Positions 24,528 through 32,870 of a stretch of 51,262 nt of DNA are shown here, piece after piece; position 1 is the stretch's first letter; each line of letters begins with the position of its first letter. Both the position numbers and the translations under genes were made by a program. Origin of the DNA: an uncultured Aquimarina sp. (GTDB lineage: Bacteria; Bacteroidota; Bacteroidia; Flavobacteriales; Flavobacteriaceae); NCBI GenBank assembly GCA_947503135.1, contig CANNCQ010000018.1:1-51262 (forward strand), read 5' to 3'. The notes below the pieces were generated by a model. It was given only the letters and a program-made list of their open reading frames with translations. It did not search any database and was not told the origin of the DNA.

Positions 24528-25748
24528 ATGAAATATTCAAAATTAAATCAATGGTTATGGCGTTGGCATGTAATTGCAGGTTTGGTGTCGTTGCCTTTTG
24601 TGTTGGTATTGTCTATTACAGGGGGTATTTATTTGTTTAAAGACAATGTAGAACAACCCGTTGTAAGAGCAATCCAAAGGGTCGAAGAAAAAGGTGAGCG
24701 ATTGTCATTTACTAAGCAATTAGAAATCGCTGAAGCCCAAAGTCCTCATAAACTAAATTCGATGGTCGTTCCTTTTACTAATAAGGAAGCTACTGAATTT
24801 GTTTCGGGTAAATTCAGTCATAAAAAAAGCATTTTTGTTAATCCTTATACTAAGAATGTTTCCGGTAAATTTAAAGCACAAGATACCTGGATGTATACAG
24901 TGCGTAAACTGCATGGCGAGCTATTAGGAGGTAGTGTGGGTACTAAAATTGTAGAGCTTATAGCGAGTTGGATGGTGGTGCTTATACTTACTGGAATATA
25001 TGTGTTTTGGCCCGCCAGAGAAAGCGGGTGGAGCGGTTTTGTTACTATTCGAACCAAGCTGGGGAGTCGCATTTTATTACGTGATTTACACTCTATTGGT
25101 GGTTTTTGGATTTCTATATTGTTGTTGTTAATCTTAGCAGGGGGCTTTCCTTGGACGGATGTGTTTGGAGCGAATTACAAGAAACTACAAAAAATAACCC
25201 ATACCGGTTTTCCTAAAGAGTGGTTTGGAATAGGCGTTAAATCTCAACCTAAAGGGGAAATGATTTCGTTAGATCGCGCAGTGGGAATAGCAAAAAAATC
25301 GGGACTAAAAGGAAAAATAACGGTAGATTTTCCTAAACATAAAGCGGGGGTGTATAGTGTAAGTAATACGGTGTTGCCTTTGCGGGAAATGAAAAAAATT
25401 CACTTTGATGCTTATACAGGAAAAAAAATACTAGCGCTTCATTGGAGAGATATAGGGGTGTTAATGCAAGCACGTTTATGGCTTATGGCATTTCATCAAG
25501 GGCAAATGGGAGGATGGAATTTTGCATTAATGTTATTTGTAGCTATAGCGTTAACCGCAGTAAGCTTAGCGGGTTTTTTCTCGTTTAAAGCAAGAAGTTG
25601 GGGTATTCCAGCAGCTTCTAGTAATTTTAAAGCGGGTTTTGGAGTATTAATCGCAATTGCGGTATTGGCAGTTATTTTTCCACTGTTCGGAATTAGTTTA
25701 GTGGTTATTGTTATTGGGACCTACTTATTTGGAATAATTAATAAATAA
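24528..25748 (+). CDS. PepSY-associated TM protein (siderophore/metal reductase type)
   Basis: A 406-residue inner-membrane protein. Helix 1 follows the LNQWLWRWHVIAGLVSLPFV motif, with further helices near 140-160 (VELIASWMVVLILTGIYVFWP), 185-205, 325-350 and 365-400. PepSY-type domains sit between them. HxxxG and RxLH(G) signatures (RWHVIAG, VRKLHGELLGG, LRDLHSIGGFW) supply conserved histidines likely to bind haem. Relatives (PiuB/FpvG-like) reduce or release iron from siderophores. It lies 49 bases after a TonB receptor, which supports this role; the substrate is unknown. Confidence 0.85.
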   Translation: MKYSKLNQWLWRWHVIAGLVSLPFVLVLSITGGIYLFKDNVEQPVVRAIQRVEEKGERLSFTKQLEIAEAQSPHKLNSMVVPFTNKEATEFVSGKFSHKKSIFVNPYTKNVSGKFKAQDTWMYTVRKLHGELLGGSVGTKIVELIASWMVVLILTGIYVFWPARESGWSGFVTIRTKLGSRILLRDLHSIGGFWISILLLLILAGGFPWTDVFGANYKKLQKITHTGFPKEWFGIGVKSQPKGEMISLDRAVGIAKKSGLKGKITVDFPKHKAGVYSVSNTVLPLREMKKIHFDAYTGKKILALHWRDIGVLMQARLWLMAFHQGQMGGWNFALMLFVAIALTAVSLAGFFSFKARSWGIPAASSNFKAGFGVLIAIAVLAVIFPLFGISLVVIVIGTYLFGIINK

Positions 25749-25844
25749 CTTTTAAGTTAATTGTTTTTGTGTTAATTTTAAGCGATAGTAATAAGTTGCA
25801 TTTCAATAGCTTATAAGTGTTAAATATACAATTACAGTGCAGGC

Positions 25845-25973
25845 ATGAGATATTACAAGTTTATTTTATTTGTAGCTACAATTTTTACAATAACGCTAAC
25901 CTCGTGTGTAGAGACTTGTGAGGGCGAATGTGAATTTGATGATAACGGCAAACTAGTGTGTCCTTGTGATTAA
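25845..25973 (+). CDS. Tiny Cys-rich lipoprotein, 42 aa
   Basis: MRYYKFILFVATIFTITLTS is a lipoprotein signal with Cys21 as the lipidation site. The mature peptide of about 22 residues carries further cysteines in the pattern C-x3-C-x3-C and a final CPC, plus acidic residues. Such a short Cys-rich lipoprotein could bind a metal or a disulfide partner. It follows the PepSY/TonB locus by about 100 bases. No family is known to me. Confidence 0.5.
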   Translation: MRYYKFILFVATIFTITLTSCVETCEGECEFDDNGKLVCPCD

Positions 25974-26088
25974 TTAAGGCACTTGCGGCTCTTTACTTAT
26001 CAGTCGTTGTATATAAGTGGACAAAGTATGCTTAGCTGCCCCAAAAAATACAGCCCCTTGCATTCAATCGAATACCAACTAACTAATA

Positions 26089-26715
26089 TTACCTTTCAAA
26101 CTTACCATTAAAAGCATTCATGGTTTGTGATAAGCCCGAAAACACAAAGCTTTTAACAGCATTTGCCGCGTGATCTAGTCGAATACTTAAATCAATTTGC
26201 TCACCACTTGTCCACTCTCCAAGTACGTAGTCTACTTGTTTGCCTTTTCCAAAATCACCACCTACACCAAATCTAAAGCGTGGGTAAGCATTTGTGTTTA
26301 GCATAGCTTCGGTATCTTTTAAACCATTGTGTCCACCAGCACTGCCCTTGGCTTTTATTCGAAACGATCCAAAATCAATATGAATATCATCGGTAACCAC
26401 AAGCAAGTTTTCAACTGCTATTTTTTCCTTATCTAACCAATATTTAATAGCTTTCCCGCTAAGGTTCATAAAAGTATTGGGTTTTAAAAGTAGGGTGGTG
26501 CGTCCTTTAATTTTTAAGGTACATACGTCGCCTAGTTTCTCTGTTGTAAAAGTAGCACCTTCGGCTTTAGCCAAATGATCTACTACTTTAAAACCTATAT
26601 TATGTCGGGTTTCGTTGTATTTAGGGCCTATATTTCCTAAGCCAACAATTAAATATTTTTTCATATCTACAGGAGTGATTGAGGGTTTAAAAATATTTTT
26701 TAAAAATGAAAACAT
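26089..26715 (-). CDS. pth: Peptidyl-tRNA hydrolase
   Basis: A 208-residue enzyme that frees tRNA from prematurely released peptidyl-tRNA. After a 17-residue extension, YLIVGLGNIGPKYNETRHNIGF carries the conserved Asn and the catalytic His (RHNIGF). KPNTFMNLSG, TDDIHIDFG (catalytic Asp) and GSAGGHNGLK complete the set. An ATG at codon 18 would give a standard bacterial length, but the extended start is typical of Flavobacteria. It follows rplY on the same strand, a frequent pairing (L25/Ctc and Pth). Confidence 0.92.
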   Translation of the reverse strand: MFSFLKNIFKPSITPVDMKKYLIVGLGNIGPKYNETRHNIGFKVVDHLAKAEGATFTTEKLGDVCTLKIKGRTTLLLKPNTFMNLSGKAIKYWLDKEKIAVENLLVVTDDIHIDFGSFRIKAKGSAGGHNGLKDTEAMLNTNAYPRFRFGVGGDFGKGKQVDYVLGEWTSGEQIDLSIRLDHAANAVKSFVFSGLSQTMNAFNGKFER

Positions 26716-26742
26716 AAAATGCAGTGTAAATAGCGCTATAAA

Positions 26743-26772
26743 AAAAGCACCCTACAAAAATAGGGTGCTTTT
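26743..26772 (-). terminator. Terminator between rplY and pth
   Basis: AAAAGCACCCTA (26743-26754) pairs with TAGGGTGCTTTT (26761-26772) across CAAAAA; on the minus strand the stem runs into a T-tract. Confidence 0.8.
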
Positions 26773-26793
26773 ATTTTATAAAAAAGAATAGAA

Positions 26794-27405
26794 TTATTCA
26801 GCTGCTGCTTCAGTAGCTGCTTCTTCTCCTTCTTCTCCTTCTTCTGTATCATCAACTGCGTTACGAGAGTTTTTAACTTGACACACTACAGTGTTTTCTG
26901 CATGTAAAAATTCGAATCCATCAGAATTTAATCCTGTAACATATAATTTGTTACCAATTTTTAATTCTGAAATATCAGCTAAAATTTCATCAGGTAAATT
27001 AGCAGCTAAACCTTTAACTTTTAAACGACGCGCGTTAAATTTAAGGTTACCACCATTAGCTACACCAGGAGATTTTCCTGTAGTACGTACTGGAATTTCC
27101 ATAGTAATTGGCTTGTCATCAAAAATTTGAATAAAGTCAATATGTAAAATTTTGTCAGTTACAGGGTGAAACTGAATATCTTGAAGGATAGCATTAATTG
27201 TAGTTCCGTTATCCAAAGTAATTTTTACAGTATGAACATCTGGAGTGTACACTAATTTACTGAACGACAATTCTGGGGCAGTAAAGTGTGTTACAGTGTC
27301 ACCACCATAAACAACACAAGGTACCTGTCCAGCATTACGTAGGGCTTTTGTTGCTTTTTTCCCTAAGCTTTCTCTTTGAGATGCATTGATTGTTAAAGAT
27401 TTCAT
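26794..27405 (-). CDS. rplY: 50S ribosomal protein L25/general stress protein Ctc
   Basis: A 203-residue, long (Ctc-type) L25. The N-terminal 5S rRNA-binding domain (about 1-95) has [21 protein letters not shown] and [19 protein letters not shown]. The TL5-like C-terminal domain ([20 protein letters not shown]) is followed by an acidic, Ala/Glu-rich tail. Placed between prs and pth as is frequent in bacteria. It binds 5S rRNA in the large subunit. Confidence 0.93.
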   Translation of the reverse strand: MKSLTINASQRESLGKKATKALRNAGQVPCVVYGGDTVTHFTAPELSFSKLVYTPDVHTVKITLDNGTTINAILQDIQFHPVTDKILHIDFIQIFDDKPITMEIPVRTTGKSPGVANGGNLKFNARRLKVKGLAANLPDEILADISELKIGNKLYVTGLNSDGFEFLHAENTVVCQVKNSRNAVDDTEEGEEGEEAATEAAAE

Positions 27406-27437
27406 CTTGAAATATATTTAAATTAATTATTAAAATT

Positions 27438-28385
27438 CTACATTAAAAATTTCGAGCTAATGGACTCGTATTGATTGACGCTTTTTAGTACTTCAGCAAA
27501 TAATTCTGCAGTACTTACCACTGTGATTTTTGATTTTGGTTGGTCTTCTTTTAAAGGAATGGTATCGGTCACAATCATTTCCAGTAGTTGAGATTCTTCA
27601 ATACGCTTGTAAGCATCGCCCGATAATACAGGGTGTGTACAAATCGCTCTTACCGATAGCGCTCCTCTTTCCATCATTAAATTAGCTGCAGCAGTAAGTG
27701 TACCAGCGGTGTCGACCATATCGTCAACTAAAACCACATTTTTTCCGGTAACATTACCAATAAGCTCCATGTACGATATAATATTTGCTTTTTCGCGTTG
27801 CTTGTAGCAAATAACCACATCACTTTCCATTACTTTAGCGTATGAGTATGCTCTTTTAGAGCCTCCCATATCGGGTGAAGCAATAGTTAAGTTGTCAATA
27901 TTCAAACTTTTTAAATAAGGAATGAAAATAGTAGAAGCAAATAAATGATCTACAGGTTTTTCGAAAAACCCTTGTATTTGTGCAGCGTGCAAATCCATAG
28001 TTACTATGCGTGTTGCACCTGCAGTTTCCAGCATTTGTGCAATTAGCTTAGCGGCAATAGGTACACGCGATTTGTCTTTTCTATCTTGCCTTGCCCAACC
28101 ATAGTAAGGTATTACTGCTGTTACGTGGCGTGCCGATGCACGTTTTGCAGCATCTAACATTAATAGCAATTCCATTAAATGGTCGGCGCTTGGGTTGGTC
28201 GATCCTATTAAAAATACACGCCTACCTCGTACCGATTCTTCAAAAGAAGGTTGGTACTCGCCATCGCTGTATTCAGTAGTAATTACTTTGCCTAGTGTAG
28301 TGCCATAAGCGGCAACGATTTTTTCCGCAAGAACTCTACTTTGTTTACAGGTAAAAAACTTAGCTTCTAATACTTTTTGAGACAT
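27438..28385 (-). CDS. prs: Ribose-phosphate pyrophosphokinase
   Basis: A 315-residue enzyme making PRPP from ribose 5-phosphate and ATP for nucleotide, His and Trp synthesis. Motifs: FSDGE-like EYSDGEYQPSFEESVRG, the flexible loop ARQDRKDKSRVPIAAK, catalytic region TMDLHAAQIQGFF, and the PRPP-binding loop VVLVDDMVDTAGTL. The start MSQKVLEAKFFTC matches relatives better than an ATG six codons upstream. The PRPP it makes feeds trpD further along the window. Confidence 0.93.
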   Translation of the reverse strand: MSQKVLEAKFFTCKQSRVLAEKIVAAYGTTLGKVITTEYSDGEYQPSFEESVRGRRVFLIGSTNPSADHLMELLLMLDAAKRASARHVTAVIPYYGWARQDRKDKSRVPIAAKLIAQMLETAGATRIVTMDLHAAQIQGFFEKPVDHLFASTIFIPYLKSLNIDNLTIASPDMGGSKRAYSYAKVMESDVVICYKQREKANIISYMELIGNVTGKNVVLVDDMVDTAGTLTAAANLMMERGALSVRAICTHPVLSGDAYKRIEESQLLEMIVTDTIPLKEDQPKSKITVVSTAELFAEVLKSVNQYESISSKFLM

Positions 28386-28436
28386 GGTAGGTTTTGTTTT
28401 CAATAAATTACCCTAGGCTAATTATAATTGAGGGTG

Positions 28437-28444
28437 CAAATTTA
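28437..28444 (-). promoter_or_regulatory. Candidate -7 box for prs-rplY-pth
   Basis: The minus strand reads TAAATTTG, a perfect TAnnTTTG, about 50 bases ahead of the prs start. No good TTTG was found at the expected -33 spacing. Confidence 0.45.
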
Positions 28445-28523
28445 ACTATTTTTTTCAAACTTAGTTTAAAATGTGTTTTTTATTTTGCAGTTGGTAAAGT
28501 TTTAGTAATATTGCAATGTCTAA

Positions 28524-28605
28524 GCTCAAGTGGTGGAATTGGTAGACACGTTGGATTCAAAATCCAATGCTTTCGGGCGTGCGGGTTCGATTCCCGCCTT
28601 GAGTA
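28524..28605 (+). tRNA. tRNA-Leu (CAA)
   Basis: An 82-nt class II tRNA. Acceptor GCTCAAG/CTTGAGT (one G-U), D-arm with GGTAGACAC, anticodon stem TTGGA/TCCAA with loop anticodon CAA, long variable arm (GCTTTCGGGC), and TΨC arm GGGTTCGATTCCC. Discriminator A; CCA not encoded. Confidence 0.95.
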
Positions 28606-28608
28606 CTA

Positions 28609-28645
28609 AAAACCTGTGAAATGTTTATTTCACAGGTTTTTTATA
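28609..28645 (+). terminator. Terminator after tRNA-Leu
   Basis: AAACCTGTGAAAT (28610-28622) pairs with ATTTCACAGGTTT (28627-28639) across GTTT, then Ts. Confidence 0.85.
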
Positions 28646-28663
28646 TTTATATAAAATCTAGCT

Positions 28664-28855
28664 ATGGAGTTTACAACAGGTAGAATTATTTTTGTCATCT
28701 TTTTTATTATTGCTTTTGTGTCGCTAATGATTTTTAGTTACCGAAAAGACATCAAAACCCATAAGTTATATTATAAAGGAAGTTTTAGAGTGTTACTTTT
28801 TTTTGTTGGCTTTGTGTTGTTCCTGTTTGGGTTAAAAGTTTTTCTTAACTTTTAG
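28664..28855 (+). CDS. Small two-helix membrane protein, 63 aa
   Basis: Two hydrophobic helices (IIFVIFFIIAFVSLMIF and VLLFFVGFVLFLFGLKVFL) flank a basic cytoplasmic-type loop YRKDIKTHKLYYKGSFR. No known family named. Three bases separate it from the next gene, so they are cotranscribed. Confidence 0.65.
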   Translation: MEFTTGRIIFVIFFIIAFVSLMIFSYRKDIKTHKLYYKGSFRVLLFFVGFVLFLFGLKVFLNF

Positions 28856-28858
28856 GCT

Positions 28859-29458
28859 ATGAAAACGGTATTGCGCTTCGTTATTTTTTCGTTAGTACTT
28901 GCATTTATTTTTTTAAATGTGTATGTGGCTACCCGCCCTTCAGTATTTGGTTATACGCACAAAGCATCTATCGCTCATTTAAGTAATGCTGCGGTAGTAC
29001 AACAAATTAGTAGTTTTAAAAACTGGGAGCCTAGGGCTACCACTAACGAGTTAACTATTAATTTCAATACCAAGCAAACTAATCCATTAGCGAACAACAT
29101 ACAGCTTAACTTGCCAAGTAATAAACAGCTCACCATACAAAATCAATTTATTAGCGACACGCTTGTATTACAACATGTATATGGTTTGTCGGGTAAGAAA
29201 GCTTCTGTATTGCAATGGCAGTTAAGGCATTCTAATATTGAGTTGTTGTTTAAAGAATATATAGGCAGTAAGCAAAAGTTACTAAATAGTATAGGCTTTT
29301 ATAGTGTAGAAAGTGAATATCTTAAAAATAATTTTAAAAAGCTTGTTTATTTTAAAAACACCAAAATAGTTACTCCAATTATTGAATTACAACATTTTAA
29401 CAGCTTGAAAAAAGAGACTTTGAGTGATACTATTATACGTATTCCTAAACAAAATTAA
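28859..29458 (+). CDS. Hypothetical membrane-anchored protein, 199 aa
   Basis: An N-terminal signal anchor (LRFVIFSLVLAFIFLNVYVA) precedes a 175-residue soluble part that begins RPSVFGYTHKASIAHLSNAA and later shows KNWEPRATTNELTINFN and YLKNNFKKLVYFKNTKIV. No catalytic motif is visible and I do not recognise a family. It is expected to face the periplasm. Paired with the small membrane protein ahead of it. Confidence 0.6.
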   Translation: MKTVLRFVIFSLVLAFIFLNVYVATRPSVFGYTHKASIAHLSNAAVVQQISSFKNWEPRATTNELTINFNTKQTNPLANNIQLNLPSNKQLTIQNQFISDTLVLQHVYGLSGKKASVLQWQLRHSNIELLFKEYIGSKQKLLNSIGFYSVESEYLKNNFKKLVYFKNTKIVTPIIELQHFNSLKKETLSDTIIRIPKQN

Positions 29459-29659
29459 TACTTAGTTAAAATTTTTGTAGATAAAGTAAAAGCTATAATG
29501 TTTTCGTGATTTTTAGTTCTTTTGAAAAAACATTAGTAAACTATAAAAGCATTTTTTTTTAAGAATTATGCAGGTAAATGCTTAGTTAGTGTGGAATTTT
29601 TCAGTTTTTTTACTGTAAAATAAATTTTTCATAAAAATATCGCTTTTATGACATATTAG

Positions 29660-29691
29660 TTTGGTGGCTAGGTTCTGTTATTTTACTTTTG
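29660..29691 (+). promoter_or_regulatory. Bacteroidota promoter of porin gene
   Basis: TTTG at 29660-29663 and TACTTTTG at 29684-29691 are separated by exactly 20 bases, matching the -33/-7 consensus for the Bacteroidota primary sigma factor. Transcription should start near 29698, about 60 bases before the gene. The 298-base gap 29459-29756 contains only this and AT-rich sequence. Confidence 0.75.
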
Positions 29692-29756
29692 AACCGAAAT
29701 TAAGTAGTAATACTTAATTTTAACGAGAAAAAGTTTAATAACTATTAACTATTATT

Positions 29757-30887
29757 ATGAAAAGAAATTTCTTTAAAGGAGCTGCACTTGCGGCAATCGC
29801 TTTAGTAGGGTTTACTGCTACTGCACAAGAAGAAGAATCAAAAGGAATCGAACTAACAGGTTCTGTTGATGCTTATTTTAGAACGAATATTAATGGACGT
29901 AACAGTGCTGACAACAATGCTGTTCCTGGTACTTCATTCTACAATGAAGATGGTTTTTCAGTAGGTATGATTAATTTAATTGCATCTAAGCAAATTGGGA
30001 AAGTAGGTTTTGTAGCAGATTTCGCATTTGGACCTACGGCTGACGAAGCAATTTTAGGTAATGGAACTGCGGCACTTGTTAATCAAGCTTATGTTACATA
30101 TGCAGCATCTGATGCATTAACATTAACTTTTGGACGTTTTAATACATTCTTAGGGTACGAAGTAATTTCTCCAACAGGAAATTTTAACTACTCTACATCT
30201 TATTTATTTTCTTACGGACCATTTTCTCACACAGGATTAAAGGCAGATTATTCTATTGACGATAATTGGTCTTTAGGTGTTGCTGTTATGAATTCAACAG
30301 ATTCTCCTGTTGATGAAAATGTGAATGGTAAATATACTGGAGGATTACAATTAGGATACTCTGAAGAGGCTGGTAGTGCTTACTTAAATTTCTTGTACGG
30401 TAGAAATGGATTTTCTAGTGAAGAAACTTTTCAAGTTGATTTAACAACAGGATGGGATCTAGCTGAAGATTTTTACTTAGGTTTTAATGCGAGTTTCAAT
30501 ACTACTAAAGATGCTGGTTTAGATGCTGATGGTGTTGCAGATGATCAAGGTTTTTATGGTGTAGCTTTATACCCTCAGTATGCATTTTCTGAAGCTTTTA
30601 CTTTAGGTTTAAGAGCAGAATATTTTGAAGCTTTCGGAGGTTTAGATGCTGGTATTGGTACAGAAGCTTTATTTGTTGATCCACTTACATTAGAAGAATT
30701 TAACGGTGGTGATGTAAATGTATTTGCAACTACTTTAACAGGTTCTTATACTGTAGGGGCTTTAACTATTAAGCCAGAATTAAGAATTGATATTTCTTCT
30801 GAAGATGCTTTTGCTGACGGACCAGCACTTGGAGATGTAAATGATTCTTTATCTTCTTTCGTATTAGGAGCGATTTACTCTTTCTAA
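29757..30887 (+). CDS. OmpL-like beta-barrel porin (BBP2 type)
   Basis: A 376-residue outer-membrane porin. Signal peptide MKRNFFKGAALAAIALVGFTATAQ; mature start EEESKGIELTGSVDAYFRTN. Features of the family include NEDGFSVGMINLIASKQIGKV, DALTLTFGRFNTFLGYEVISP, NFNYSTSYLFSYGPFSHTG and a C-terminal strand ending LGAIYSF. A near-consensus promoter, and codons restricted in a way often seen in strongly expressed genes, suggest an abundant porin. It has a strong terminator directly behind it. Substrate unknown. Confidence 0.8.
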   Translation: MKRNFFKGAALAAIALVGFTATAQEEESKGIELTGSVDAYFRTNINGRNSADNNAVPGTSFYNEDGFSVGMINLIASKQIGKVGFVADFAFGPTADEAILGNGTAALVNQAYVTYAASDALTLTFGRFNTFLGYEVISPTGNFNYSTSYLFSYGPFSHTGLKADYSIDDNWSLGVAVMNSTDSPVDENVNGKYTGGLQLGYSEEAGSAYLNFLYGRNGFSSEETFQVDLTTGWDLAEDFYLGFNASFNTTKDAGLDADGVADDQGFYGVALYPQYAFSEAFTLGLRAEYFEAFGGLDAGIGTEALFVDPLTLEEFNGGDVNVFATTLTGSYTVGALTIKPELRIDISSEDAFADGPALGDVNDSLSSFVLGAIYSF

Positions 30888-30912
30888 TTTTAGAAGAAAA
30901 TAAATATTTAAT

Positions 30913-30946
30913 AAAGCCCTCGCATTGCGAGGGCTTTTGTTTTTTA
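30913..30946 (+). terminator. Terminator after porin
   Basis: AAAGCCCTCGC (30913-30923) pairs with GCGAGGGCTTT (30927-30937) across ATT, then a T-rich run. Confidence 0.85.
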
Positions 30947-30975
30947 AGTACTTTTGTGTATAAAATTAAATTGCA

Positions 30976-31674
30976 TTGGAAACGAGTATTCGCCTTAATA
31001 AATATTTAAGCCAAATAGGGTTTTGTTCGCGCCGCGCCGCCGATAAACTTATAGAGGAGCAACGCATTTTAGTAAACAATGCGCTACCGGTTATGGGTCA
31101 AAAGGTTTCTAAAGGCGATACTATATATATAGATGGAAAAAAAGTGCAAGATGCCCAAAAAGCACATGTGTATTTGGCGTTTAATAAACCTGTAGGTGTA
31201 GTATGTACTACCGACCCTCGTGACCCTGATAATATTATAGATTTTATAAATTTTCCGCAACGCATATTTCCAATAGGTAGGTTGGATAGGCCAAGTGAGG
31301 GTTTAATATTACTTACTAGTGATGGTGATGTGGTAAATAAAATACTACGTTCTAGATATAATCATGAAAAAGAATACATTGTTACTGTAGATAAGCTAAT
31401 AAATGATGATTTTATAGCGCGAATGAGCGCAGGAATTCCTATATTAGATACTGTAACTAAAAAGTGTGTGGTTGAGATAATTTCTAAATTTACTTTTAGA
31501 ATAGTGTTAACACAAGGTTTAAATAGACAAATACGAAGAATGTGTGAATATTTGGGTTATGAGGTAATTAAATTAAAACGTGTGCGAATTATGCACATTA
31601 AAATTGAAGACACCCCCATAGGTGGGTATCGATTACTTACTAAAAATCAAATTTACAACGATATAGTAACTTAG
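30976..31674 (+). CDS. rluF: RluF-like 23S rRNA pseudouridine synthase
   Basis: A 232-residue RsuA/RluF-type enzyme. The S4 RNA-binding domain comes first (IRLNKYLSQIGFCSRRAADK). The catalytic Asp is in FPIGRLDRPSEGLILLTSDGD, and the C-terminus has LTQGLNRQIRRMCEYLG and LKRVRIMHI. The gene starts at TTG (30976), as no ATG or GTG precedes METSIRLNKYL in frame. A -7 box TACTTTTG at 30949-30956 sits about 20 bases ahead. The closest functional match is RluF (pseudouridine 2604); a related RsuA/RluB function cannot be ruled out. Confidence 0.85.
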   Translation: METSIRLNKYLSQIGFCSRRAADKLIEEQRILVNNALPVMGQKVSKGDTIYIDGKKVQDAQKAHVYLAFNKPVGVVCTTDPRDPDNIIDFINFPQRIFPIGRLDRPSEGLILLTSDGDVVNKILRSRYNHEKEYIVTVDKLINDDFIARMSAGIPILDTVTKKCVVEIISKFTFRIVLTQGLNRQIRRMCEYLGYEVIKLKRVRIMHIKIEDTPIGGYRLLTKNQIYNDIVT

Positions 31675-31809
31675 GTAAACACAGTAATTTTAATGGTTTT
31701 TGAAAGATTATAACTATGACTTTTAAATTATATAATAGATTTTAACTGATAAAAACGTGTATCTTGTCGATTATTTTACTATTTTTAACTATATTTGAAA
31801 ATACAATTT

Positions 31810-31817
31810 TATCTTTG
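31810..31817 (+). promoter_or_regulatory. Candidate -7 box for SH3-like gene
   Basis: TATCTTTG (TAnnTTTG) 55 bases ahead of the ATG at 31873. A second box TATATTTG lies at 31790-31797. Neither has a clear -33 TTTG. Confidence 0.4.
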
Positions 31818-31872
31818 CTAGAAATATGGCACGCTTGTTGAAATATTTCCATTGAATTAAAAAAATAATATT

Positions 31873-32700
31873 ATGAAAACAATACTAGCTTCAATCGTTG
31901 TTTTTCTGAGTTTAAGTTTAACCCAACTTGTTGCACAGGAAGAACTTTATTTTGTATCCGTACCAACCTCTTTTATAAGAAGTGGACCTAAACCTATTTT
32001 TTCTGTTATTCAGGAACTTAATAAAGGAGATCAGGTTCAATTAATTGATGATTCTTATGGGGAATGGTGGGCTGTTCAATATGGAAACACCAACGGTTTT
32101 ATGAATAATAGTGATTTAATTGCTATTGCAGCACCTATTGCTAAGCCACAAGTTGTTGAAAAAGTAGTGTATAGAGACAGAGAAGTTTATGTTGATAACA
32201 ACAGCGCTGCCAATGATGAGTATGAGGATTGGGATGAAACAGAGTATGAAACAGGTGAAACACCACAATGTTTAAATATTGTTCCTGAATTTGATTATAA
32301 AATGGATAACCATTTAATAATTAAAAATGAAGGTTCAGAATCAGAAGCTGTTGTAAAGCTTATAAAAATTGATACTCCAAACGGAGAAGAGGTTACCTAT
32401 AGAATTGCTTTTATTAAAGCAGGTGATAACCACGATATGAAAAACATTCCAAAAGGGAAGTACTATTTAAAAATAGCTTACGGACAGGAGTGGAAAGAAA
32501 CAAACTTGAATAATAGATGTACAGGTAAGTTTACTAAAAATCCTCAGTATGAAAAAGGAGATGATATCGTTGATTTCTCACCGGTAAGAACAAGTGAGGG
32601 TATAGAATTACCATCTTATGAATTATCATTAGATGTGGATCATAACGGAGGAAATGGTTTGGCAACAGACGATATCTCTGAGGATGAATTTAATGATTAG
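31873..32700 (+). CDS. Secreted SH3-like domain protein
   Basis: A 275-residue exported protein. Signal peptide to LVAQ; bacterial SH3-like domain about 25-88 (YFVSVPTSFIRSGPKPIF, LNKGDQVQLIDDSYGEWWAV, NTNGFMNNSDL). A Val/Asp/Glu-rich linker (VVYRDREVYVDNN, YEDWDETEYE) leads to a C-terminal beta-rich domain (about 135-230) starting CLNIVPEFDYKMDNHLIIKN, which I do not recognise. An acidic tail follows. SH3-like domains of this type often bind cell wall; role unknown. Followed by two back-to-back terminators facing folD. Confidence 0.75.
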   Translation: MKTILASIVVFLSLSLTQLVAQEELYFVSVPTSFIRSGPKPIFSVIQELNKGDQVQLIDDSYGEWWAVQYGNTNGFMNNSDLIAIAAPIAKPQVVEKVVYRDREVYVDNNSAANDEYEDWDETEYETGETPQCLNIVPEFDYKMDNHLIIKNEGSESEAVVKLIKIDTPNGEEVTYRIAFIKAGDNHDMKNIPKGKYYLKIAYGQEWKETNLNNRCTGKFTKNPQYEKGDDIVDFSPVRTSEGIELPSYELSLDVDHNGGNGLATDDISEDEFND

Positions 32701-32744
32701 AAGCTAGAGTTTAAATTAAGGTTACATTCTTAGTTTAAAAGATT

Positions 32745-32783
32745 AAAAAAAGCCAAGCTATCAATTGATAACTTGGCTTTTTT
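32745..32783. terminator. Bidirectional terminator
   Basis: AAAAAAGCCAAG (32746-32757) pairs with CTTGGCTTTTTT (32772-32783). TATCAATTGATA between them extends the stem after one mismatch. Confidence 0.85.
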
Positions 32784-32810
32784 GGTGTTATGTAAAATGT
32801 GTTTGAATAA

Positions 32811-32847
32811 AAAACCATTCTGTATTTTAAATACAGAATGGTTTTTT
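32811..32847. terminator. Bidirectional terminator before folD
   Basis: AAAACCATTCTGTAT (32811-32825) pairs with ATACAGAATGGTTTT (32831-32845), loop TTTAA. On the minus strand it terminates folD. Confidence 0.85.
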
Positions 32848-32870
32848 ATTGATTACAAGTAGTTAAGTAA

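Noticed and set aside
26891..27130. 79-codon plus-strand ORF
   Set aside because: Antisense to rplY with no independent support.
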